This document shows, piece after piece, positions 23,719 through 33,229 of a stretch of DNA of 36,847 bases. The position numbers and the translations under genes were made by a program. A model generated the notes under the pieces. That model saw only the letters and a program-made list of their open reading frames with translations. It was not told the origin of the DNA and searched no databases. The DNA comes from Nitrosomonadales bacterium (GTDB lineage: Bacteria; Pseudomonadota; Gammaproteobacteria; Burkholderiales; Gallionellaceae), in contig JANYJE010000084.1 of the NCBI GenBank assembly GCA_025408405.1, positions 1 to 36,847 on the forward strand, written 5' to 3'. Within the stretch, counting starts at the first letter, position 1. Every line of letters begins with the position of its first letter.

Positions 23719-25050
23719 CTAGTCTTTGCCCTTTTCCCTCACCTCGACCTTGGCCCAACCCTGCGCAAAGGTGACGTCGAGGCGCACGCCTGCCTGCAGT
23801 GTTGCGCTATCGGTCACTATTGCCCCGCGCTCATCGCGCACCATGCTGTAGCCGCGCGCCAGCACCTGGTTCGGATCAAGGTGCAACAAGTGCTGACCCA
23901 CTGCAACCAGCCGCTGGTCGTGGCGTTCCAGCGTGCGCTGCATGGCATCCTGCAAGCGCCTGCCCAATTCGGCATGGCGCCTGCCCAATTGCACCAGATC
24001 TGGACGTGCTGCGCGCAGGCTTTGCTGCAATGCCTGCCAGCGCCAGCGCTGGTTTTGCAAGGCGTGTAGCAGCGCGGATTGCAGACGCTGCTGCAGTTGG
24101 TTGAGATGCTGCATCTGCTGCTGCGTGCGCTGCGCCGGATGCACCAGGCGGCGCTGCAAATAATCCAGCTGCTGCATGGCGCGTTCCAGTTGGCGCAGCA
24201 CTGCCCGCGCCATGCGCTGCTCGAATTGCTGCAGGGTCTGGGCTAGCTCCTGGCGGTTGGGGGTTGCCGCCTGTGCCGCCGCCGTGGGCGTAGCGGCGCG
24301 CAGGTCGGCGACAAAATCGGCAATGGTGAAATCGGTCTCATGCCCCACCCCGCTGACCACCGGAATGCGGCTGCTGGCTATCGCCCGCGCCACCACCTCT
24401 TCGTTAAACGCCCACAGGTCTTCGATACTGCCGCCGCCGCGGCACACGATCAGCACCTCGCACTCCTTGCGCGCATTCGCCACATGGATGGCCTGGGCAA
24501 TTTTCTGCGCCGCACCCTCGCCCTGCACCGGCGTGGGGTACAGCACCACCGCCAGACCCGGCATGCGCCGTGCAAGAGTGGTGAGCACATCGCGCAACGC
24601 AGCGGCCTGGGGGGAGGTGACGATGCCGATTTGCGCGGGGAAAAATGGCAGCGTGCGCTTGCGCGTTTCCGCAAACAGCCCCTCGCCTTCCAGCTTGCGC
24701 TTCAGCTTCTCGAACGCTTCATACAACGCACCCAGACCGGCAGGCCGCATCTGCTCCAGCGTCAGCTGAAATTCACCGCGCGCCTCATACAGGGTCGCCA
24801 GCGCCAGCACCTCAACCTGCGTGCCGTTTCTGGGCTGCCAGTCCAGATACTGGCTCTTGTGGCGGAACATCACGCAGCGCACCTGCGCCTGCTCATCCTT
24901 GAGCGAAAAATACCAATGCCCGGAAGCCGCACTCACAAAATTGGAAATCTCGCCACGCACCCACAGCAAAGGCAGGCCACCTTCGATCAACTGCTTCGCT
25001 GCGTTGTTTAATTCGCGCACGCTGAGTACGCGGTTTTTATCGATCATCAT
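23719..25050 (-). CDS. xseA: Exodeoxyribonuclease VII large subunit
   Basis: XseA is the catalytic subunit of exonuclease VII, which degrades single-stranded DNA from both ends to oligonucleotides with XseB. The N-terminal OB fold contains LLWVRGEISNF and SGHWYFSLKDEQAQVRCVMF. The catalytic core shows IGIVTSPQAAALRD, PTPVQGEGAA, VCRGGGSIEDLWAFN and SGVGHETDFTIAD. A long Gln- and Arg-rich coiled coil follows (about 265-390), then VLARGYSMVRDERG. The 443-residue length is usual. The small subunit gene is not in the window. ATG 25050 or 25047 could start it. Confidence 0.95.
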   Translation of the reverse strand: MMIDKNRVLSVRELNNAAKQLIEGGLPLLWVRGEISNFVSAASGHWYFSLKDEQAQVRCVMFRHKSQYLDWQPRNGTQVEVLALATLYEARGEFQLTLEQMRPAGLGALYEAFEKLKRKLEGEGLFAETRKRTLPFFPAQIGIVTSPQAAALRDVLTTLARRMPGLAVVLYPTPVQGEGAAQKIAQAIHVANARKECEVLIVCRGGGSIEDLWAFNEEVVARAIASSRIPVVSGVGHETDFTIADFVADLRAATPTAAAQAATPNRQELAQTLQQFEQRMARAVLRQLERAMQQLDYLQRRLVHPAQRTQQQMQHLNQLQQRLQSALLHALQNQRWRWQALQQSLRAARPDLVQLGRRHAELGRRLQDAMQRTLERHDQRLVAVGQHLLHLDPNQVLARGYSMVRDERGAIVTDSATLQAGVRLDVTFAQGWAKVEVREKGKD

Positions 25051-25602
25051 TCATCTATCAATCCATTCCAATTTTTGAAGTGTAGCCCAAAACACCCAGC
25101 TCTTTGTTGCTAACCAGGCAGGCCAGGGTGCGCACAGCACATTCACGCCTCGACACACCTTTTCCTGAAATCCCGTAGCAGAAAAAATACCTTTCCGCAC
25201 ACTGAACTCGATATATTTATTTTCAATAACTAGGCCAAAATACATATTGACAATCCACAATAATCCACAATCCGAACAACCACGGCACCTTGCCGGCAGC
25301 CACCCCAATAAAAACGCCATTTCATATTTATCACATTGATTTTAAATGCTTTTATTTTGAGCGCAAAAAATAAGCAGATACTAAAAAATGGTTATTGGAG
25401 AGGGGGTTAAGTCATCACACAGTAAATCATCCACAAAGTTATCCACAGATATTGTGCATAAATAAAAATTTACTTATTGGCATTACCAGTTCGTTTGCAA
25501 CGCTAGCTCATCCAGGCAGTAACCTTGCTCAAATCCGGATGACCAGATACAGTTCGGGCTTGGAATTTAAAGCTTATTTAAATCATTGTCTGGAGAAGTT
25601 GC
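25051..25602. other. AT-rich non-coding region with a DnaA-box cluster
   Basis: No convincing gene lies in these 552 bases. Five DnaA-box-like 9-mers are present. TTATCCACA (25439-25447) and the opposite-strand TTATGCACA (25453-25461) both match the TTATNCACA consensus and face each other across 5 bp. TCATCCACA (25427-25435) and TAATCCACA (25261-25269) have one mismatch, and CAATCCACA (25251-25259) has two. An A/T-rich tract (about 25320-25390) separates the two groups. A role in DnaA-controlled expression or DnaA titration is inferred. dnaA, dnaN and gyrB are not nearby. Confidence 0.65.
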
Positions 25603-26211
25603 GTGTTCACTATTGTCGAAGCAGCAGGTTGGCCCATCTGGTTTTTGATTATCGCATCTGTTATCGCTGTAGCTTTGATTGCAGAGCGCCTGATGTTCTT
25701 GCGCAACAAGACGATCGCCCCCGCCACACTACTCAGTGAAGTCATCCAGGAGCTGAAGCAGCGCGGGGTCAGCGACGAGATGCTGAGGCGCCTGGAAGAG
25801 GATTCGCCATTGGGCCGCGTGTTTGCCGCCGGGCTGAAGAACGTCAAGAGCACACCCGCCGTGATGAAAGAGTCCATAGAAGAGACCGGCCGCGCGGTAA
25901 CGCATGAACTGGAACGCTTCCTCACCACCCTTGGAACCATCGCCTCTATCAGCCCCCTGCTCGGTCTGTTCGGTACCGTGGTCGGCATGATTGAAATCTT
26001 CAGCGCCCAAAACGGCGTGGGCAACTCCCCTGCCATGCTCGCCCACGGCATCTCGGTGGCACTGTACAACACCGCGTTCGGCCTGATGGTGGCGGTGCCC
26101 AGCATGATTTTCTATCGCCATTTCCGTGCCAAGGTGGATAGCCTGACCGTTGAAATGGAACTGCAGGCCGTCAAGCTGGTGGAAATCGTGCACGGCGAGC
26201 GCAGGAGCTAA
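25603..26211 (+). CDS. exbB: ExbB/TolQ/MotA-family proton channel protein
   Basis: The 202-residue inner-membrane protein has three membrane helices (about 8-28, 107-130 and 148-172) and the family core LGTIASISPLLGLFGTVVGMIEIF, here quoted in two parts: SPLLGLFGTVVGM and the later ISVALYNTAFGLMVAVPS. With ExbD it forms the proton-driven motor that energises TonB or related systems. GTG at 25603 is the start, with GGAGAAG just upstream. The gene opens the exbB-exbD-lpxK-trm112-kdsB-adk run. In this location ExbBD homologues accompany lipid A genes, so an envelope function other than TonB is possible. Confidence 0.9.
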   Translation: MFTIVEAAGWPIWFLIIASVIAVALIAERLMFLRNKTIAPATLLSEVIQELKQRGVSDEMLRRLEEDSPLGRVFAAGLKNVKSTPAVMKESIEETGRAVTHELERFLTTLGTIASISPLLGLFGTVVGMIEIFSAQNGVGNSPAMLAHGISVALYNTAFGLMVAVPSMIFYRHFRAKVDSLTVEMELQAVKLVEIVHGERRS

Positions 26212-26214
26212 GCC

Positions 26215-26634
26215 ATGAATTTTCAGCGCGGACGCAGCCGTGAAGAGCCGGAAATCAACCTGATTGCCATGATAGACGTGTTGCTGGTGATTCTGATTTT
26301 CATGCTGGTGAGCACGACCTACTCCAAATACGCCGAGCTGCAGATCAACCTGCCACAGGCCAGCGGCAAGGAAACCTCAGCTGCGACCAACCAGATCAGC
26401 GTGGCGGTTGATGCTTCAGAGCATTACGCCATCAACAACAAGCCGACCAAATTCGGCGGCGTGGACACGCTGGCGCAGGCGTTGCACAAGGCGGCCGGCA
26501 ACCAGACCGACCCCACCATCATCATCAACGCCGATGCCAAGGCACCTCACCAGTCTGTGGTCAACATCATGGAAGCGGCACGCCTGGCGGGTTATGGACG
26601 CATCACCTTTACCACCCAGAGCCAGGATAAGTAG
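26215..26634 (+). CDS. exbD: ExbD/TolR-family biopolymer transport protein
   Basis: The 139-residue partner of ExbB has a short cytoplasmic start, one membrane helix and a periplasmic domain. The helix segment INLIAMIDVLLVILIFMLV includes the conserved membrane aspartate needed for proton use. The periplasmic part shows the usual PTIIINADAKAPHQSVVNIM and ARLAGYGRITFTTQ. Only 3 bases separate it from exbB. Confidence 0.93.
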   Translation: MNFQRGRSREEPEINLIAMIDVLLVILIFMLVSTTYSKYAELQINLPQASGKETSAATNQISVAVDASEHYAINNKPTKFGGVDTLAQALHKAAGNQTDPTIIINADAKAPHQSVVNIMEAARLAGYGRITFTTQSQDK

Positions 26635-26642
26635 CCCTCGCA

Positions 26643-27641
26643 ATGCCAACCGGGATGAGCGGGCTGCAACGACACTGGTACCGAGTCACCTGGCTGCATC
26701 TGCTGCTGCTTCCCGCAAGCCTGCTGTTCCGCTGCCTCTCCGCCACACGCCGCGTGCTTTATCGCTGCGGCATCCTCGCCAGCATCAAGCTTCCCGTTCC
26801 GGTCATCATCGTGGGCAACATCACCGTGGGCGGCAGCGGCAAGACACCTTTGACGCTGTGGCTGGCGCAGCAGCTGATCACGCACGGCTGGCATCCCGGC
26901 ATTATCAGCCGCGGCTTCGGCGGCAGCGGCAACAGCCCCCAGGCAGTATTTCCCGAGAGTCACCCCGGCATCGTAGGCGACGAGCCGGTGCTGATGGCGC
27001 AGCGCGGGCTGTGCCCGGTGTGGGTCGGGCGTGACCGCCCCGCCGCAGCCCGGTCCCTGCTGCAGGCCAACCCGCAATGCGACGTGATACTCAGCGATGA
27101 CGGGCTGCAGCATTACCGCCTGCAACGCGATGTAGAAATCGCGGTGGTCGATGGCGTGCGCCGCTTCGGCAACGGCTTTCTGCTGCCGGCCGGCCCCTTG
27201 CGCGAAGCGGCAACGCGCCTGCGCAAAGTGGATGCCATCGTGGTCAACGGCGGCACGGCGGCAAGCTCCGAATACCTGATGCAGCTCCACGGTGTGCAGT
27301 TTTACAACTTGCGCGACCATGGCCGTGCCGCCGCTGCGGCAGATTTCCACGCCCGGCCCGTGCACGCCGTCGCCGGAATCGGACACCCCGAGCGCTTCTT
27401 CGCGCATCTCCGGCTACTGGGACTGACGCCGCTAACCCATCCCTTTCCCGACCACCACCGCTATAGCGCGGCCGATCTCGATTTCGGCGACGACACGCCG
27501 ATACTCATGACGGAAAAAGATGCGGTAAAATGCCTCGCATTCGCCAGTGACAAATGCTGGGTACTCCGCGTGGATGCGCAACTTGATTCGGCACTCACTC
27601 AACTCATACTAAAGAAGATCACCCCCTCAAATGGATCCTAA
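26643..27641 (+). CDS. lpxK: Tetraacyldisaccharide 4'-kinase LpxK
   Basis: LpxK phosphorylates the 4' position of the lipid A disaccharide at the inner membrane, using ATP. The N-terminus has a hydrophobic anchor ([15 protein letters not shown]), then [20 protein letters not shown] with the P-loop at about 56-63. [20 protein letters not shown] and [13 protein letters not shown] are all diagnostic, and HHRYSAADL and MTEKDAVKC follow. The 332-residue length is typical. Its product is also the substrate that the arn enzymes decorate. The 3' end overlaps the start of the Trm112-like gene by 11 bases. Confidence 0.95.
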   Translation: MPTGMSGLQRHWYRVTWLHLLLLPASLLFRCLSATRRVLYRCGILASIKLPVPVIIVGNITVGGSGKTPLTLWLAQQLITHGWHPGIISRGFGGSGNSPQAVFPESHPGIVGDEPVLMAQRGLCPVWVGRDRPAAARSLLQANPQCDVILSDDGLQHYRLQRDVEIAVVDGVRRFGNGFLLPAGPLREAATRLRKVDAIVVNGGTAASSEYLMQLHGVQFYNLRDHGRAAAAADFHARPVHAVAGIGHPERFFAHLRLLGLTPLTHPFPDHHRYSAADLDFGDDTPILMTEKDAVKCLAFASDKCWVLRVDAQLDSALTQLILKKITPSNGS

Positions 27642-27816
27642 ATTACTCGACATCCTGGTTTGCCCGCTGTGCAAGTCGCCGCTGATTTACCGCAAGGCCG
27701 AGCAGGAGCTGATCTGCAAGGCAGACCGGCTGGCCTTCTCCATCCAGGATGACATTCCCGTCATGCTGGCGGATGAGGCGCGCAAATTGACGCTGGAAGA
27801 AACAGAGAAACTCTGA
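27631..27816 (+). CDS. Trm112-family (YcaR-like) small protein
   Basis: The 61-residue protein is a Trm112/YcaR-type small domain: [17 protein letters not shown] with a CxxC pair, then [21 protein letters not shown]. Trm112 proteins support methyltransferases in other organisms; the bacterial YcaR role is not defined. It lies between lpxK and kdsB, as in many proteobacteria. Its start overlaps lpxK, and its final base is the first of the kdsB ATG, so translation is coupled on both sides. Confidence 0.92.
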   Translation: MDPKLLDILVCPLCKSPLIYRKAEQELICKADRLAFSIQDDIPVMLADEARKLTLEETEKL

Positions 27817-28706
27817 TGGTTTCTTTTCACGTAGTCATTCCCGCACGCATCAGCTCCACCCGCCTGCCCGGCAAGCCGCTGCTGCCTATAGACGGCAAGC
27901 CCATGGTGGTGCGCGTTGCCGAACAGGCAGCACTAAGCGGCGCGCAGCAGATCTGGATTGCCACCGATCACCAGCCCATTATGGCGGCAGTGCACGAGCA
28001 CGGCTTCAAGGGCTGCATGACGCGCGCCGAGCATCCCAGCGGCACCGACCGCATCGCCGAAGTGGTGGCGCAACACAACTGGGCGGACGACACCATCGTG
28101 GTCAATGTGCAGGGCGACGAACCGCTGATCCCGCCGCAACTGATCCGCAATGTGGCCCAGCACCTGCACGACCATCCCGAGTGCGCCATCGCCACGGCCT
28201 GCCACCCCATCCATGACGAAGCCTCGATGCGCAATCCCAACATCGTCAAGGCGGTGCTGGACAAAAACGGCAACGCCATGTACTTCAGCCGCGCCCCCAT
28301 CCCCTACCCGCGCGATGCCTTTATGGATTTATCCTCGCCCGCAGGACGAGACGCTAGCTCTTCCTCCCCTCGGGGGCTGCGAGAGGGTGATGCCAATGGC
28401 ATCGGGCACCCTGCGGCGTCCCCCTTGCGGGGGGAAGCTGGAATGAGGGAGCTTCCCGGGAATCTCACCGTGCTGCGCCACATCGGCATCTACGCCTACC
28501 GCGCCGGCTTCCTGCGTGCCTACAGCCAGCTGGCACCGACCGCCATCGAGCAGATCGAGGCGCTGGAGCAGCTGCGCGCACTGTGGCATGGCTACAAGAT
28601 CGGCGTCACCATCACCCAGGATGCACCGCCCAGCGGCGTGGACACCGAGGCCGACCTGCTGGCGGCGCGCAAACTTTTCGCGGCACGCAAGCCCACCGTA
28701 AGCTAA
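27816..28706 (+). CDS. kdsB: 3-deoxy-manno-octulosonate cytidylyltransferase (KdsB) with internal insertion
   Basis: KdsB activates Kdo as CMP-Kdo for lipopolysaccharide core synthesis. The N-terminus [19 protein letters not shown] carries the nucleotide-binding motif. [31 protein letters not shown] and [14 protein letters not shown] are all conserved, and the C-terminus has [17 protein letters not shown], then [12 protein letters not shown]. The protein has 296 residues instead of about 250. The excess lies between DAF and LTVLRHIG, where a palindromic repeat (28356-28439, residues about 181-208) is translated in frame. The catalytic motifs are undisturbed, so the enzyme is probably active. 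Confidence 0.93.
   Translation: MVSFHVVIPARISSTRLPGKPLLPIDGKPMVVRVAEQAALSGAQQIWIATDHQPIMAAVHEHGFKGCMTRAEHPSGTDRIAEVVAQHNWADDTIVVNVQGDEPLIPPQLIRNVAQHLHDHPECAIATACHPIHDEASMRNPNIVKAVLDKNGNAMYFSRAPIPYPRDAFMDLSSPAGRDASSSSPRGLREGDANGIGHPAASPLRGEAGMRELPGNLTVLRHIGIYAYRAGFLRAYSQLAPTAIEQIEALEQLRALWHGYKIGVTITQDAPPSGVDTEADLLAARKLFAARKPTVS
28356..28439. repeat. Palindromic repeat inserted in kdsB
   Basis: The element is an imperfect palindrome centred on GATGCC-AAT-GGCATC (28389-28403). Flanking pairs are AGGGTG/CACCCT, then C-rich and G-rich blocks, and AGCT ends at 28356 and 28436. It has the form of a REPIN or small MITE of about 84 bp (28 codons). No stop is introduced. Confidence 0.75.
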
Positions 28707-29414
<708 letters not shown>

Positions 29415-29459
29415 TTCAACCCAGCTCCTGACTATCCGTATTATTCTTCAAGGAACATC

Positions 29460-29858
29460 ATGGCCAGCAAACCTGTTCTTACACTGGAAGACGCCAAGCG
29501 CGTAGCCCAAGCCGCCGAAGCCGAAGCGCACGCCAATAGCTGGGGCGTGGTGATTGCGGTCGTCGATGATGGCGGCCATCTGTTGTATTTGCAGCGCAGC
29601 CACGACACCCAGTTCGGCAGTGTCGATACCGCCATCATGAAAGCCCACGCCACGGTTGCCTTCAAACGCCCGACCAAATCCTCGGAAGATGCGGTATTGA
29701 GCGGGCGCCTGATACACCTGGCCCTGCCCGGCGTGATACCGGCCGAAGGCGGCGTGCCACTGCTGCGCGACGGCATCGTAATCGGAGGCATCGGCGTCAG
29801 CGGCGTGCGCTCGGTTCAGGACGGGCAGATCGCCCAGGCCGGCGTGGCCGCGCTGTGA
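29460..29858 (+). CDS. GlcG/HbpS-family heme-binding-like protein
   Basis: The 132-residue protein belongs to the GlcG/HbpS (DUF336) family: LTLEDAKRVAQAAEAEA at the start, WGVVIAVVDDGGHLLYLQR, AHATVAFKRPT, then GGVPLLRDGIVIGGIGVSGV. Some members bind heme or cobalamin, others have no known role; here the function is open. There is no signal peptide. The AAGGA ribosome site is well placed. It is 45 bases after adk and 39 before the carbonic-anhydrase-like gene, so the three may be co-transcribed. Confidence 0.87.
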   Translation: MASKPVLTLEDAKRVAQAAEAEAHANSWGVVIAVVDDGGHLLYLQRSHDTQFGSVDTAIMKAHATVAFKRPTKSSEDAVLSGRLIHLALPGVIPAEGGVPLLRDGIVIGGIGVSGVRSVQDGQIAQAGVAAL

Positions 29859-29897
29859 TGCCCACGGATTCTCTGAAATGCCAGGGGGATCAATAAA

Positions 29898-30422
29898 ATG
29901 AAATTCCAGCTGGGGCAGCGCATCCCCGAACTGCGCGGCGACACCCACTTCATTGCGGAGAGTGCCGCCGTCATCGGCACGGTGCTACTGGAAAACAATG
30001 TCAGCATCTGGTTTGGCGCCGTGCTCCGCGGCGACAACGAACCCATCCATATCGGCGAAAACAGCAATGTGCAGGATGGCGCGGTGCTGCACACCGACCC
30101 CGGCATACCGCTCACTGTCGGCCGCAACGTGACCATCGGCCACCAGGCCATGCTGCACGGCTGCAATATAGGCGAAGGCAGCCTGATCGGCATCAAGAGC
30201 GTCATCCTCAACCACGCCGTCATCGGCAAGAATTGCCTGATCGGCGCCAACACGCTGATCACCGAAGGCAAGGTGATTCCGGACAACTCGCTGGTGGTGG
30301 GATCGCCCGGCCGGGTGCTGCGCACCCTGAGCGCGGAAGAAATCCAGGCCATGCACGACAACACCGCGCACTACGTGGCAAAGCTCAAACACTATCTGGA
30401 CGCACTAAAGCCTTTGGCTTAA
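29898..30422 (+). CDS. Gamma-carbonic-anhydrase-like (YrdA/PaaY-type) hexapeptide protein
   Basis: The 174-residue protein is a left-handed beta helix built from hexapeptide repeats such as IGTVLL, VSIWFG, VQDGAV, VTIGHQ and SLIGIK. Conserved segments are [24 protein letters not shown] and the metal-site histidines in HTDPG, then [13 protein letters not shown] (quoted in part). The family includes active gamma-carbonic anhydrases and proteins without detectable activity (E. coli YrdA), so the enzymatic role is uncertain. The zinc ligands look intact. AGGGGG is the ribosome site. Confidence 0.9.
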   Translation: MKFQLGQRIPELRGDTHFIAESAAVIGTVLLENNVSIWFGAVLRGDNEPIHIGENSNVQDGAVLHTDPGIPLTVGRNVTIGHQAMLHGCNIGEGSLIGIKSVILNHAVIGKNCLIGANTLITEGKVIPDNSLVVGSPGRVLRTLSAEEIQAMHDNTAHYVAKLKHYLDALKPLA

Positions 30423-30489
30423 CTCCTACGCAAGCTTCACCTGCTGCGAACGTTGCCCGACAGATTTTAGTGCGGGTGATACGCAGGGA

Positions 30490-30951
30490 TCAGGACATGC
30501 TGTCGCCCACAACCGCCTTGGCATACCACGCATTCAGCGTGGCCGCATCCACGCCATGGCTCCATGCGGCGATATCCGGTTTCGCAATCGGTGCATACGG
30601 CCCGTGCTTCACCTCGAAGATCACCCCGCCCTTATCCAGCGACAGCACGGCATGCCAGGTATTGGCCGGAAACTCCAGCACGCTGCATTCCTCGCCCAGC
30701 ACGACACGTTCGCTCACGCGGCCGCTGTTGTCGAAGACCAGCACCACAAAGCGCCCGCGCAGCGGCAGCAGCACTTCAAACGTGCGCGGGTGGCGATGCG
30801 GCAGCACCAGGGTATCCGGTTCCATGGCAACCGCAAGGCGCTGGATGGCATCGTCCAGATCGGTATGCAGGTTGTGATTGGCACGCAGGCGCGGGGATTG
30901 CTGTGCCTGGCCGGCAAGCGTGTCCAGCATTGAACTAGTCAGTTGTTTCAA
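30490..30951 (-). CDS. WbuC-family cupin-fold metalloprotein
   Basis: This is a cupin with the WbuC signatures SPRLRANHNLH, the metal-binding PHRHPRTFEVLLPLRG, and PANTWHAVLSLD near the C-terminus. WbuC genes are found near O-antigen and other surface polysaccharide genes; the reaction is unknown. No ATG fits the N-terminus well. I choose TTG at 30951 (MKQLTSSMLDTL), which has GGGAG 7 bases upstream and matches the usual family start. ATG 30930 and TTG 30990 are alternatives. It is convergent with the preceding gene. Confidence 0.8.
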   Translation of the reverse strand: MKQLTSSMLDTLAGQAQQSPRLRANHNLHTDLDDAIQRLAVAMEPDTLVLPHRHPRTFEVLLPLRGRFVVLVFDNSGRVSERVVLGEECSVLEFPANTWHAVLSLDKGGVIFEVKHGPYAPIAKPDIAAWSHGVDAATLNAWYAKAVVGDSMS

Positions 30952-31004
30952 AATCTCTCTCCCAAAATCGTGTACGGGCGCCTCTGGCAATTCAAAATTC
31001 CAAG

Positions 31005-31100
31005 TGAGACAAGGCGCGAGGAAAATTTATGAGCGCAGCATATGAATTATATGTAAGCGATTAAATTTCTTGAGCAACACAGTATCGCGACGAATTTCGG
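31005..31100. repeat. Nested palindromic element upstream of the WbuC gene
   Basis: CATAT-GAATT-ATATG (31039-31053) is enclosed by AAATTTA (31023-31029) and TAAATTT (31062-31068). Further loosely repeated GAGC(G/A)CA blocks lie outside. The shape suggests a small MITE or REPIN relic. The element's ends are approximate. Confidence 0.45.
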
Positions 31101-31119
31101 ATTTTTAGAAGTGCCCGCG

Positions 31120-32049
31120 CTATTTTCCGTTACTTTTGCTGTTTATGCTGATAATGATTACTCCTGCCAGCACCAGCGCAGACCCGGCAATTTGCAGCAA
31201 TGCAATACTCTCATTCAAGAACACATAAGCCATGTAGATGGTGCTGACAGGCCCGATGGAACCGATCAGGGAAGCGCTGCCAGAGCCGATGCGGCGTATG
31301 GAGTACGACAATAAAAATACCGGCAGCACCGTGGAGAAAATCGCCATGGCGATGGCGAGCTCATACACACGCTGCGGCAAGTCCGGCACTGCCAACGGAT
31401 GGGTTACGCCAAACTGCAACAAGCTGGCGATGCTTGCCACCATCATGGCATAGGCGGTGAAACGCGTCGCCCCGATGCGTGCGATGGCATGGCCGGCCCC
31501 CACCAGATAGGTCGAGTACGACAGCGTGCTGGCGAACACCAGCACCGATCCCAGCAGGATGCCGCGCTGATTCACGCCCGCATCGTGCACAAATACCAGC
31601 GCAATTCCGGCATAGCTCAGGGCCATGGCTGCGATGACCTTGCTGCCGATGGCGCGTTTGTAAAACAGTGCGGACAGTATCACCGTCATGGTGGGGTAGA
31701 GAAACAGGATCAGCCGCTCCAGCCCGGCAGAAATGTATTGCAGGCCGAGAAAATCCAGGAAGCTGGACAGGTAATAGCCGATCAAGCCCAGCGCCAACAC
31801 CAGCATCCAGTCATGCCTGCCCAGCGGCTCGGCATGCTGGCGCCTTGACCACAGCGCCACGCCGATAAAGAACGGCACTGAAAACACCATGCGCAAGGCC
31901 AGCAGCGTAATGGCGTCGACATGGTCGAGATAGGCCAGTTTGACCAGTATCGCCTTGGCGGAAAAACCCACGGCAGCAAGCAGCGCGAAGATCACGCCGA
32001 AAAAAATGTCGCGATTGATTGAATTTTTTTCTGCAGGAATTGCCATCAT
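31120..32049 (-). CDS. DMT-family transporter (EamA type)
   Basis: The 309-residue protein has ten predicted membrane helices in two EamA repeats. The first starts FFGVIFALLAAVGFSAKAI, and the second holds GILLGSVLVFASTLSYSTYLV. GSASLIGSIGPVSTIYMAYVFLNE near the C-terminus is typical (quoted in part). Drug/metabolite transporters of this type export small metabolites or amino acids; the substrate is unknown. ATG 32049 or 32046 starts it. It is divergent from mipA, with a 337-bp gap between them. Confidence 0.88.
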   Translation of the reverse strand: MMAIPAEKNSINRDIFFGVIFALLAAVGFSAKAILVKLAYLDHVDAITLLALRMVFSVPFFIGVALWSRRQHAEPLGRHDWMLVLALGLIGYYLSSFLDFLGLQYISAGLERLILFLYPTMTVILSALFYKRAIGSKVIAAMALSYAGIALVFVHDAGVNQRGILLGSVLVFASTLSYSTYLVGAGHAIARIGATRFTAYAMMVASIASLLQFGVTHPLAVPDLPQRVYELAIAMAIFSTVLPVFLLSYSIRRIGSGSASLIGSIGPVSTIYMAYVFLNESIALLQIAGSALVLAGVIIISINSKSNGK

Positions 32050-32386
32050 TCAGACCCCCATTTATTGGCAGCGGGTCTTCGGCAACAGCAAGGCGGTAGA
32101 CCCGCTTTGCCAGTTCATAAAAACAGTTAAGTTAAAACAGGAACGAGGCACTGCGGCAACGAGACAGGGCTGATAGCCACAGTCGTTTGGCGGAGCCATC
32201 GTATCGGGTAGCGCCATCGAATCGGATAGCGATGGATACGGAAGAAGTTGTTGGGTGCGCAGACATGGACAAGGAATATACGTGCTCATGCTATAACCGT
32301 CAATTCGGCGAGACGCCGGAACTTTTTCGCCATACCCACCTCTATGGTGGTCGCCATGTTGAACATGGCTAATATGTTTAAACTAC
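32050..32386. other. Intergenic region between the EamA gene and mipA
   Basis: No gene is supported. The gap holds a perfect 9-bp hairpin, AGCGGGTCT (32070-32078) with AGACCCGCT (32098-32106). It also holds two abutting 18-bp direct repeats at 32196-32213 and 32214-32231 (16 of 18 identical; CCATCGNATCGGNTAGCG). The second repeat closes with CGATGG, making a dyad with its own CCATCG. These are candidate operators for one of the divergent genes. Confidence 0.55.
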
Positions 32387-33193
32387 ATGAACAAACCCTT
32401 ACTGCTGTTAGCCTCCACCCTGATTGCATGCCCTGTCGCCTGGGCCGAGCCTGCCCGGACGACAGCGCCAGAGGCCCCCGTTGCTCCGGATTCCCCCGTT
32501 GTCGCGGACGCGGTCAGCGCATGGAAAGTCAGCATGAGCGGCGGCCTGGCTTACGTGCCGCGCTACGAGGGCGCATCGAGCAACCGTGTTGTTTTCCTGC
32601 CCTTTGTGAACGCCGAAAAAGGCCATTTCTTCGCGGGCATCATGCGCGGCATCGGCTACAACTTTTCCGATGAGCGTGACCTGCAATACGGTTTGCGCAT
32701 GGGCCTGTCCCATGGCCGCAATGCCAGCATCGATGCACATCTGTACGGCATGGACGATATACGCCATAGCGTTGAAGTCTCTGCATTCGCCAATGCGCGC
32801 TTTGCGCCGTGCTACCTCTCCGCCAGCCTGGCCGCAAGTTCGCACGGCATGCACATTGATCTCGGTGCCGGCTTTGAAGTCCCGCTGTCGCAGGCTGACC
32901 GCGTGCGCATTGGCACCAGCCTTAACTGGGCAAACACCGCGTACAACCAGACCTTCTTTGGCGTGAGCGACGCCGAGGCCACCGCCTCCGGCAACGTGCT
33001 GAGCGCCTACAATGCCAATTCCGGGATCAAGGATTACGGCCTGAGCGCGAACTGGACACACAGCTATTCCAGAGAGTGGTTCAGCAATGCCGGCCTGTCG
33101 TACAAAAAACTTGCAGGCAGCGCCAAGGATAGCCCGTTGACCACCAACGACACGATGCTCAGCGTCAATTTCGCGGCAGGCTATCGTTTCTGA
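32387..33193 (+). CDS. MipA/OmpV-family outer membrane protein
   Basis: The 268-residue protein starts with a signal peptide (MNKPLLLLASTLIACPVAWA, cleavage likely after AWA). It continues as an OmpV/MipA-type beta barrel: WKVSMSGGLAYVPRYEGASS, VVFLPFVNAEKGHFFAG and the terminal strand LSVNFAAGYRF with a C-terminal Phe. Family members act as scaffolds for murein enzymes (MipA) or respond to outer-membrane stress and polymyxin. The second role would fit the arn genes in this window, but that is only inference. Confidence 0.88.
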   Translation: MNKPLLLLASTLIACPVAWAEPARTTAPEAPVAPDSPVVADAVSAWKVSMSGGLAYVPRYEGASSNRVVFLPFVNAEKGHFFAGIMRGIGYNFSDERDLQYGLRMGLSHGRNASIDAHLYGMDDIRHSVEVSAFANARFAPCYLSASLAASSHGMHIDLGAGFEVPLSQADRVRIGTSLNWANTAYNQTFFGVSDAEATASGNVLSAYNANSGIKDYGLSANWTHSYSREWFSNAGLSYKKLAGSAKDSPLTTNDTMLSVNFAAGYRF

Positions 33194-33229
33194 AAAAGGC
33201 ATCCTGAAGCTCTGGCGCCAGCCTGAGCG

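Noticed and set aside
25051..25320. 89-residue minus-strand frame directly upstream of xseA
   Set aside because: It is rich in Trp and Cys, resembles no family, lacks a ribosome site and lies in AT-rich DNA that carries DnaA-like boxes.
25251..25461. Chromosomal replication origin
   Set aside because: DnaA boxes and an AT-rich tract are present, but no dnaA, dnaN, gyrB, parAB or rpmH is nearby, so oriC is not claimed.
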